Notes under the pieces: generated by a model | The model's input: only the letters and a program-made list of their open reading frames with translations | What the model was told of the DNA's origin: nothing | Databases searched by the model: none | Assembly (NCBI GenBank): GCA_965603115.1 | Contig: CBFDBT010000087.1 | Coordinates: 1 to 10,601, forward strand | Reading direction: 5' to 3' | Source: CBFDBT01 sp965603115 | GTDB taxonomy: Bacteria > Pseudomonadota > Alphaproteobacteria > Sphingomonadales > Kordiimonadaceae | DNA length: 10,601 nucleotides | Made by a program: the position numbers and the translations under genes | Shown here: piece after piece, positions 1 to 5,886 of the stretch | Layout: each line of letters begins with the position of its first letter | How positions within the stretch are numbered: position 1 is the first letter of the stretch

Positions 1-208
1 CCATGATATTGAAAATATCAACGAGCTTTTAACTATCCATTTTGGACCAAGCAATGTACTTGTCACCATCAGTTTGGATATTAAAAACTCCGTCACTACC
101 GGAGAGTGGGAAAAACAAGTAAGTGCCATTGAGGCCGAGATTAAAATTGCCATCCCTAAAGTAAGCAAAATATTTATAGAATCACAGGCAAAAGATGAGA
201 GTCATTAA
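1..208 (+). CDS. Cation diffusion facilitator (CDF) family transporter, C-terminal fragment
   Basis: This is the last 68 residues of a protein that begins outside the window, read in frame from base 2 and ending at TAA 206-208. It resembles the cytoplasmic C-terminal domain of CDF transporters, which export divalent metals such as Zn, Co, Cd or Fe in exchange for protons and dimerise through this ferredoxin-like domain. Visible support is the NELLTIHFGPSNVLVTISLDI stretch, where a beta strand follows a His-Phe-Gly-Pro turn, then an acidic helix (about residues 37-52) and a final strand ending KIFIESQ. That pattern, vNevLTmhlGPddvLv followed by V.kIFIEaQ, is typical of the family as I recall it. 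The membrane part and the metal-binding histidines and aspartates lie upstream, so the metal cannot be told. No terminator is visible after the stop. Confidence 0.72.
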   Translation, partial: HDIENINELLTIHFGPSNVLVTISLDIKNSVTTGEWEKQVSAIEAEIKIAIPKVSKIFIESQAKDESH

Positions 209-411
209 ATAAATCTAATGAATACATAGTTTAAAGCCATACATCACATATGCAATTTTTAAAATAATATAAAATTTAATATCTCTTATATTACTTTGGT
301 TTTAATAACTATTTACAAATATACATTGAATAAATGTGCCTTTTGTAAAGTTTTACTTTTATATTAACTAACATTTAAGGGGGGTTGCAAATATCTGCCG
401 CCCAATATATC

Positions 412-421
412 TTGTATACAA
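412..421. promoter_or_regulatory. Palindrome TTGTATACAA, possible operator or promoter element
   Basis: A perfect 10-base palindrome lies 40 bases before the ATG at 462. It overlaps TACAAT (417-422), a plausible -10 hexamer. A repressor or activator site overlapping the promoter of the chemoreceptor unit would fit. A short palindrome in such AT-rich DNA can also arise by chance, so this is only a candidate. Confidence 0.2.
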
Positions 422-448
422 TGTTTATAGTAAAATTTTATCACGATT

Positions 449-453
449 GGGGA
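449..453 (+). promoter_or_regulatory. Ribosome binding site of the PAS gene
   Basis: GGGGA lies 8 bases before ATG 462. It decides for the ATG over the in-frame TTG at 447, which would overlap this site and adds only five unconserved residues. Confidence 0.6.
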
Positions 454-461
454 ATCGAGTA

Positions 462-992
462 ATGAGTAAATACAGCGTAAAGCCAGTAAACCAAGAGGTT
501 TGCTTCGACCAAGACGAAATTATCGTATCCAAAACCGACCTTAAAGGCAGAGTGGTTTATGCCAATGACGTTTTTTGCCGTGTTGCAGAAATGGGCACAG
601 CAGATGTCATAGATCAGCCGCATAGCATCATTCGACATCCTGACATGCCACGCGCAGTTTTTAGACTTTTATGGGAAGCCATCGAAGCCGGAAAAGAAAT
701 TTTCGCTTATGTGAAAAACATGTCCAAAACCGGAAAATATTATTGGGTACTCGCCCATGTCACTCCGAGTTATGACCGAAATGGACATATTGATGGCTAC
801 CACTCCAACAGACGCGTACCGAGCAAAAAAGGCGTTGAGACAATATCAAGTCTTTATGCATCATTGCTGGCTGAAGAAAAAAAGCATGTAAATGCAAAGA
901 CCGCCCTGGATTCAAGCTCTGCAATGCTTGAAAATACACTAGCAGATCTTGGCGTGTCTTATTCTGAATTTATCTGGTCTGTTGGGAACTAA
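462..992 (+). CDS. Stand-alone Aer-like PAS domain protein (redox/aerotaxis sensor subunit)
   Basis: This is a 176-residue soluble protein with no signal peptide or membrane segment. Residues about 15-120 form a PAS domain of the Aer type, which in E. coli binds FAD and reports redox state or oxygen to the chemotaxis machinery. The match is in the key places: N35 in YAND, the RHPDMP motif (R58, H59, D61), W71, and N86 in VKN. As I recall Aer, its FAD-site residues N34, R57, H58, D60, W70 and N85 sit at the same places minus one. Residues 121-176 are a helical tail rich in Ala, Lys and Glu that could pack on the partner receptor. The gene ends 2 bases before the chemoreceptor gene, so the two are very probably co-translated. 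In Campylobacter, CetB (PAS) and CetA (receptor) form such a bipartite energy-taxis receptor. Cofactor binding is inferred. The start is ATG 462, chosen by its ribosome site. Confidence 0.85.
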   Translation: MSKYSVKPVNQEVCFDQDEIIVSKTDLKGRVVYANDVFCRVAEMGTADVIDQPHSIIRHPDMPRAVFRLLWEAIEAGKEIFAYVKNMSKTGKYYWVLAHVTPSYDRNGHIDGYHSNRRVPSKKGVETISSLYASLLAEEKKHVNAKTALDSSSAMLENTLADLGVSYSEFIWSVGN

Positions 993-994
993 TT

Positions 995-2227
995 ATGTTT
1001 AACTTTTCAAAAAAATCTGCCGATACTCATACAAGCATCGAGCAAAGAACTATCGTGCAATTAGAGCTCGAACTCGCTCAATATAAACAGGCTTTTGCCA
1101 CAGTCCATACAATAGCGGAAAAAGTAGCCAAGGGTGACTTAACGGCTAGAATTATAAATTGGGATGAATATGGCGACCTTTCTCCAACTATGGCGGCGAT
1201 AAATCAGGCTTACGATTTAACTGATGCTTATATTCGTGAATCAGGCGCGTCCTTAGAAGCTGCACTCAATAAAGAATATCACCGAGTCTTCTTGACACAG
1301 GGTATCTTGGGCGACTTTGGTCGAGGCGCTGAAGTTATCAACAATGCCGCGTCTGCGATGCAAAATATGGAAGAGACGAGAAAAGCGGATTTGAATAAAT
1401 TGGCTGACTTGTTTGAAGGGCAGGTACTCAATGTAGTTGCTAATATTAGCGCTGCTAGTGAGCAAACCAGCGCCAACGCAGATATATTAATCCACAATGC
1501 CAACGAAACGCAAAGCATGGCAACGACTGTAGCCGCGGCAGCTGAGGAAGCCTCAGTGAATGTGCAAACTGTTGCGTCTGCTACTGAAGAGCTTACATCT
1601 TCAGTAGAGGAAATAGCGCAACTAGTAGCTAACTCATCAGAGAAAACAACCCTCTCATCAGCTGAAGCCAGTCAAACATCCGAGACTATTCGAGAGTTTG
1701 ATGCGTCCTCTCAGGCGGTTGGCCAAGTTGTCAATCTGATTGATGATATCGCCTCCCAAACGAACCTGTTAGCCCTTAACGCAACAATTGAAGCAGCGAG
1801 AGCAGGCGAAGCTGGGCGCGGATTTGCTGTCGTTGCCGCTGAAGTCAAATCCCTAGCGCAACAAACGGCCAATGCCACTGGCAATATTGGCAAACAAATT
1901 GGCGAGATACAAAATCAAACGTCCAAATCTATATCAGCCGTCGATGATATTAGTACAGCTATTAAGGGCCTAAACGAAATTTCTAATGCAATTGCAGCTG
2001 CCACCGAAGAACAATCCGCAGCAACAAATGAGATCAGTCGCAATATCCAAGAAGCCTCAACGGGTACGAATGATGTTTCTATAAATATTGTCAAAGTCAG
2101 TGAAACAGCGAGTAAAACATTGCTCAGGGCAGGAGAATTAAAGGTTTCTTCCACTGAAATGCAGGCGCAAACCACAAATTTACGCGAACAATCTGAATCC
2201 TTCGTTGCAAGCATTCGCGCTATGTAA
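995..2227 (+). CDS. Soluble methyl-accepting chemotaxis protein (cytoplasmic receptor)
   Basis: This 410-residue chemoreceptor has no membrane segment and no N-terminal ligand domain, so it should be cytoplasmic. Residues about 36-85 resemble a HAMP domain (KGDLTARI, then a helix to DAYIRES). They are followed by a short linker domain, EYHRVFLTQGILGDF at 94-108, of a kind I associate with alphaproteobacterial receptors. Residues about 140-405 are the long coiled-coil signalling domain. Its hairpin tip, ASQTNLLALNATIEAARAGE (253-272) followed by GRGFAVVAAEV, contacts CheA and CheW. Likely methylation sites are the Glu pairs E184/E185, E198/E199 and E338/E339 in Ala/Ser/Thr-rich helices. The C-terminus (ASIRAM) lacks the xWxxF tether for CheR and CheB. 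The gene starts 2 bases after the PAS gene, with GGGAA at 984-988 as ribosome site inside it. Sensing is probably delegated to the PAS protein, as in CetA/CetB. Confidence 0.93.
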   Translation: MFNFSKKSADTHTSIEQRTIVQLELELAQYKQAFATVHTIAEKVAKGDLTARIINWDEYGDLSPTMAAINQAYDLTDAYIRESGASLEAALNKEYHRVFLTQGILGDFGRGAEVINNAASAMQNMEETRKADLNKLADLFEGQVLNVVANISAASEQTSANADILIHNANETQSMATTVAAAAEEASVNVQTVASATEELTSSVEEIAQLVANSSEKTTLSSAEASQTSETIREFDASSQAVGQVVNLIDDIASQTNLLALNATIEAARAGEAGRGFAVVAAEVKSLAQQTANATGNIGKQIGEIQNQTSKSISAVDDISTAIKGLNEISNAIAAATEEQSAATNEISRNIQEASTGTNDVSINIVKVSETASKTLLRAGELKVSSTEMQAQTTNLREQSESFVASIRAM

Positions 2228-2261
2228 GCTTATTATATCCTACTGGACAATCGAAAATATC

Positions 2262-2285
2262 AAGCCACCTTCGGGTGGCTTTTTT
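2262..2285 (+). terminator. Rho-independent terminator of the PAS-MCP unit
   Basis: An 8-bp stem, AAGCCACC paired with GGTGGCTT around a stable TTCG loop, is followed directly by a run of T (2280-2285). It starts 34 bases after the chemoreceptor stop codon. On the minus strand the same stem is followed only by GATATTTT, so it may terminate the converging kinase transcript weakly as well. Confidence 0.9.
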
Positions 2286-2318
2286 CAGGATTCAAAGGAA
2301 CACCCAAAAATCGCTAAA

Positions 2319-3860
2319 CTATATCCATCGGCTATCATTTTCAGGCATGTTAAGAGGTAAAATGATTTTGACTACAGTCCCTTCATCGACCTTACTATCA
2401 AATATAACCTTGCCGCCCTGGGCTTCTGTCAAAGCCTTAACAATTGATAGGCCAAGGCCCGCACCTTCATATTTACGTGCCAAATTCATATCTTCTTGAA
2501 TGAAGGGTTTAAGCATATTATCTGCGTTGTTCTTATCAAATCCAACACCAAAATCTTCTATTGAAAAAATAATGTTCTCTTCAAGCACATCTTTTTCAAG
2601 GCCTATTCGAATTTCACCCCCTTGATGCGAAAATTTAATCGCATTGCTCAACAGATTTACTAATATTTTTTTGCAGTGGGTAGGGTCTAGATTCACTCGC
2701 TCAATCGTCTTGTCTAAATCGATAGTAAAGTGGGTGTCTTTGACTATAGACAGCGGCATGACAATTTGAATGCAGGCCTCAACAAGGTGTTGGGGTATCA
2801 CTTCAACAACTATAGTTTCAAAATTTTTCATCTCAACGTTAGATATGTCCAAGATATTGTTAATGTGGCTGAGCAGTCGATGCCCGCTATTTTTAATATC
2901 TGTTATATATTCTCCGTATTTATCTGGTGAAATGGGCCCTAGAACCTCATCCTCTATCATAGTACTCATGCCTATTATCGCATTAAGGGGCGTTCGCAGT
3001 TCATGACTCATAGCTGCTAAAAATTGAGATTTGGCTCTATTAGCAGCTTCAGCCTGCTCGCTAACTAAACGCAACTGTTCCTCTCTCTGCCAATTTTCTG
3101 TTATATCTTGCACAGTTCCATCCATGCGCACAGCAACGCCGTCTTCGTTGCATAAGACTTCACCCCTTTCATGAACCACTTTTTCTTTACCGTCACCACA
3201 TATTATACGATGCGTGATAGCATAAGGCATCTTGCGCTCCACACACCAGCTTACATAATTCGCAACATTTTCGCGGTCGTCGGGATGAATAACCTTCAAA
3301 AAATTCTCATAAGATACTTCGTCCACCCCCTTTGTCTGACCAAAGATGCGATATATCTCGTCAGACCAATAAAGATCGCCGGTCAAAATAGACCATTCCC
3401 AGTGCCCTGTGCGGGTGATTCTCTGAGCCCGTTCAAGACGCTCTTCGCTCTTTTTTAAAGTTTCAACCGCCTTAATATGATCCGAAATATTCCGGACCAC
3501 GGCCGAATATTTAACACCCTCTCCTTTAGGATGTTTTTGAATCGATATATCCAGCGGAATTAATGTATTTGATTTTGTTAGGCCATGAACAGTTAAACGG
3601 TTGCCCATAGTACGCGAGCGTTCAGGCGCCTGTCCGAATTCATGTATATATTCATCATGGTGCGCGCGCGCCTTTTGCGGCAGCAAGATGTCTAGGGGCT
3701 TCCCTTGAATTTCAGCCTCACTATAACCAAACAGTTTTTGCGCAGCCTTGTTAAACAAAACAATCTTTTTGTCATCATCCAAAGCAATGATGGCATCAGC
3801 AGAAAAATCGATTATATCTCTATAATTACCACGGGAAATATCGCTCGCTTCATATATCAT
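2319..3860 (-). CDS. Cytoplasmic PAS-PAS sensor histidine kinase
   Basis: This 513-residue kinase has no membrane segments and no attached receiver domain. PAS 1 covers about residues 10-130 and PAS 2 (PAS_3-like, GHWEWS to DGTVQDITE) about 145-255. The HisKA dimerisation helices (275-340) carry the H-box MSHELRTPLNAIIG with phospho-accepting His286. The ATPase domain (385-505) has the N box N402-N406, the G1 box D436-F-G438-V-G440 and the G2 box G466-A-G468-L-G470, so it should be active. In PAS 1, H68 (in HHDEY) and R88 (in MGNR) are 20 residues apart, as are the haem ligand H200 and R220 of Bradyrhizobium FixL. FixL R206 is replaced by E74. A haem or oxygen sensor is therefore possible but unproven. 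No response regulator gene is in view, so this is an orphan kinase here. The ATG at 3860 has GGAG 10 bases upstream. The coding sequence is AT-rich compared with the atu operon. Confidence 0.92.
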   Translation of the reverse strand: MIYEASDISRGNYRDIIDFSADAIIALDDDKKIVLFNKAAQKLFGYSEAEIQGKPLDILLPQKARAHHDEYIHEFGQAPERSRTMGNRLTVHGLTKSNTLIPLDISIQKHPKGEGVKYSAVVRNISDHIKAVETLKKSEERLERAQRITRTGHWEWSILTGDLYWSDEIYRIFGQTKGVDEVSYENFLKVIHPDDRENVANYVSWCVERKMPYAITHRIICGDGKEKVVHERGEVLCNEDGVAVRMDGTVQDITENWQREEQLRLVSEQAEAANRAKSQFLAAMSHELRTPLNAIIGMSTMIEDEVLGPISPDKYGEYITDIKNSGHRLLSHINNILDISNVEMKNFETIVVEVIPQHLVEACIQIVMPLSIVKDTHFTIDLDKTIERVNLDPTHCKKILVNLLSNAIKFSHQGGEIRIGLEKDVLEENIIFSIEDFGVGFDKNNADNMLKPFIQEDMNLARKYEGAGLGLSIVKALTEAQGGKVIFDSKVDEGTVVKIILPLNMPENDSRWI

Positions 3861-3903
3861 TCACTGGGTGCTCCAACTCCAAACTCATGTAAAACATTAT
3901 GAG

Positions 3904-3923
3904 TAATCTCAATCCCCAGATTA
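3904..3923. repeat. Inverted repeat TAATCT-N8-AGATTA in the kinase leader
   Basis: Two perfect 6-base arms are separated by eight bases (CAATCCCC), about 45 bases before the kinase ATG and just after the possible -10 box. The spacing suits a dimeric DNA-binding protein. With only six AT-rich base pairs per arm, it could be chance. Confidence 0.25.
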
Positions 3924-3937
3924 GATACGCAATCACT

Positions 3938-3943
3938 ATTATA
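3938..3943 (-). promoter_or_regulatory. Possible -10 box of the kinase promoter
   Basis: A perfect TATAAT is read on the minus strand 77 bases before the kinase ATG. No good -35 lies at 16-18 bases; TTTACG is about 20 bases upstream. The call rests mainly on the consensus -10 and its position. Confidence 0.3.
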
Positions 3944-4010
3944 TGGCTCATATCTTACTAAATCGTAAATGGAATAAATATTGTGTATAACCAGCCTATA
4001 TTTTAACTAA

Positions 4011-4036
4011 AAATCTATAGCTGCCGCAAAGGGCAG
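4011..4036 (-). terminator. Weak hairpin downstream of the AtuA-family gene
   Basis: On the minus strand, CTGCC pairs with GGCAG around a six-base loop (4036-4021), and a run of five T follows about six bases later (near 4015-4011). It lies 68 bases after the AtuA-family stop codon. The short stem and the displaced T run make it a poor terminator, so read-through into the kinase gene is possible. Confidence 0.25.
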
Positions 4037-4103
4037 TAACTGTTTGTAATCATAAACAAAATTGATATCATCAAGGGTAAGACCACCTCGGTCTATATTA
4101 AGT

Positions 4104-5882
4104 TTACACCCAATCTGGCGGAACTCGGACAGGAAAAGACAGAAGAATTTGCCCGTAGTTTTTTCCCTGACTATCAAGGCGCAGAGAAGCTGTAGCCCCT
4201 CCGCCAAGCGCATCTTCCATCAAAAAATTATAGGCATTAAATCCGGGTAGGCTATAGCGCGTTACATCACCACTTACCAAATGGGCAAAATACTTAACCA
4301 CAACTGATGCTGTAACCTGGGTATGTAAAATGGACAAAAAGCGCGCTTCGCGAGCCATGACTCCGATATTGGCACTGTCCCCCTTATCTCCACTGCGAGC
4401 ATAGGCAATCCGCTCTAATGGTACCTCAATCCAGTCATCTTCAACCTCAAGCGCAGCATAGAGCATCTCACTATTTTCAAAGGGTTTTGATTGCTCATCC
4501 ACATCATAAATTTCATCAGCTATTACCTGATCCCCAAGCTGGACTTTGACAGCCAAGGTCGACTTAGCCAGCATCGACGAATGAATGTGCATCAATGGCT
4601 GGGGTCGCGCTCGGCCAGCGCCAAAACCCGTCATACCGGGAGCAGCAGATGTGCCTAAATACGCCATTTCAGCCGCAGCGAATGTAAGTGCAGCTTTATT
4701 GACGTGATCAACACCAAACTTCCCCATCACTTCACGGGTGCCATCAACCTTTGCGTGGGGGCCGTAGATAGATTCTGTGCCAACAATATCAATCGAAACT
4801 CGACGGAAATCACCGTATCCTTTTTCCTCGAAAACTTTTTGAGTGCGTTTTATCCATGCGTTTAAATTGGTGCGGGCTTTATCAGCGGCATTTATCCCCG
4901 CCATATAGAAAGTTCCCATCATACGATACCCATCGATGTAGGTAGCGCACACTTTATAGTCAGGCCCCGGTGCACGACCTTTAGCACCTGTTACCTGAAC
5001 ACGGTCTTTAGCTATTTGCACAATCTTGACGTTAGAAAAATCACATGCGACGTCGGGCAATAAATAATTTGCCGGGTCACCAATTTCATACAAAATCTGC
5101 TCGCCAACGGTGGCGGGCGTGACCATACCTCCAGTTTTTGGCGGAATATCAATAATAAAGTCACCCTCAGGGCTCACTTCAGCAATCGGGTAGCTCATAT
5201 CTGAAAAGTCCGGAACCAAATACCAATCGGTGAAATTGCCACCCGTGCACTGGGCCCCGCATTCAACAACATGACCCGCAAGCGAGCCTTGAGCCAATTG
5301 GTCATAGTCTGTCATTTTCCAGCCAAATTCATGAATGAGCGGAGCAAGCACCACAGCACTGTCAACCACGCGACCCGTTACCACCACATCAGCACCAGCA
5401 TCCAGCGCCTTGGCAATAGGCTCTGCCCCCAAGTAAGCGTTAATGCTGGCTAGCCTGTCTGGTAGCGGCTCATTGGTTTTAATATCAGGCAATCCTGAAG
5501 CCGTAAGTTCGCCTGCACGGTCCATAAGGTCATCGCCATAAACACCAGCAATTGTCAGATTTAAGCCTTCATCATGACAAAGTTTTTCAATCGCCTCAAT
5601 GCAGCCTGGTACATTCACGCCGCCTGCATTTGCCACCACCTTAATACCCTTTTTTGCACAGTCCGCGAGCACGTCTTTCATAGCAACAGTGACAAAGTCG
5701 ATGGCATAACCAAGCTTGTCGTTCTTCATGGCCATGCGTGCCAGAATCGCCATTGTCGATTCTGCAAGATAGTCAAAAACTAAATAATCAATGTCACCTT
5801 TATCTACGAGCTGACGAGCGGAAAGTTGGCTATCCCCATAAAAAGCTGAAGCGCAACCAATACGAACCGACTTTTTTGACAT
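4104..5882 (-). CDS. atuA: AtuA-family protein (acyclic terpene utilization, DUF1446)
   Basis: This 592-residue cytoplasmic protein belongs to the family named after Pseudomonas AtuA, needed for growth on citronellol and geraniol but without a firmly proven reaction. Residues about 5-450 form the main domain. It starts VRIGCASAFYGDS and contains NAGGVNVPGC (85-94), a DAGADVVVTGRVVDS block (161-175), a Gly/Cys patch ECGAQCTGGNFTDW (207-220) and TGFGAGRARPQP (418-429). Residues about 485-592 are the C-terminal domain with the family signature ARSGDKGDSANIG (495-507). The gene is last in the operon, 4 bases after the carboxylase alpha gene. After hydration of the carboxylated product a C-C cleaving step is needed. 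AtuA is one candidate for it, an inference from pathway logic only. ATG 5882 is preferred over an in-frame TTG at 5912, which would overlap the upstream gene; GGAAGGA lies 7 bases before the ATG. Confidence 0.9.
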   Translation of the reverse strand: MSKKSVRIGCASAFYGDSQLSARQLVDKGDIDYLVFDYLAESTMAILARMAMKNDKLGYAIDFVTVAMKDVLADCAKKGIKVVANAGGVNVPGCIEAIEKLCHDEGLNLTIAGVYGDDLMDRAGELTASGLPDIKTNEPLPDRLASINAYLGAEPIAKALDAGADVVVTGRVVDSAVVLAPLIHEFGWKMTDYDQLAQGSLAGHVVECGAQCTGGNFTDWYLVPDFSDMSYPIAEVSPEGDFIIDIPPKTGGMVTPATVGEQILYEIGDPANYLLPDVACDFSNVKIVQIAKDRVQVTGAKGRAPGPDYKVCATYIDGYRMMGTFYMAGINAADKARTNLNAWIKRTQKVFEEKGYGDFRRVSIDIVGTESIYGPHAKVDGTREVMGKFGVDHVNKAALTFAAAEMAYLGTSAAPGMTGFGAGRARPQPLMHIHSSMLAKSTLAVKVQLGDQVIADEIYDVDEQSKPFENSEMLYAALEVEDDWIEVPLERIAYARSGDKGDSANIGVMAREARFLSILHTQVTASVVVKYFAHLVSGDVTRYSLPGFNAYNFLMEDALGGGATASLRLDSQGKNYGQILLSFPVRVPPDWV

Positions 5883-5886
5883 CCTC

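Larger units (their letters stand above)
209..461. other. AT-rich intergenic region upstream of the PAS-MCP unit
   Basis: No convincing gene lies in these 253 bases. The stretch is extremely AT-rich; for example only 10 of bases 241-300 are G or C. It must carry the promoter of the PAS-MCP pair unless transcription reads through from the transporter. It holds a run of six G at 379-384 preceded by AA (Shine-Dalgarno-like), a perfect palindrome TTGTATACAA at 412-421, and a perfect palindrome TAAAATTTTA at 431-440. TACAAT at 417-422 could serve as a -10 box, but no good -35 is found at the right distance. Confidence 0.5.
3861..4103. other. Intergenic region between the AtuA-family gene and the kinase gene
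   Basis: These 243 AT-rich bases hold no supportable gene. On the minus strand they contain a weak hairpin (4021-4036), a TATAAT box (3943-3938) and a 6-bp inverted repeat (3904-3923) before the kinase start. They probably combine the end of the atu transcript with the kinase promoter. Confidence 0.5.

Noticed and set aside
346..372. Flagellar sigma-28 promoter (TAAAGTTT at 346-353)
   Set aside because: The -35-like word is perfect, but the -10 position 11 bases on reads TAACTAAC rather than GCCGATAA. In such AT-rich DNA the first match alone is not convincing.
1279..1518. Minus-strand frames inside the chemoreceptor gene
   Set aside because: Long antisense frames are common opposite Ala/Ser/Glu-rich coiled-coil genes; none has a recognisable domain.
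4007..4213. 68-codon minus-strand frame overlapping the end of the AtuA-family gene
   Set aside because: It overlaps the conserved C-terminal domain of that gene in another frame, has no recognisable motif, and no clear ribosome site was noticed. The AtuA frame ends at a normal family length at 4104.
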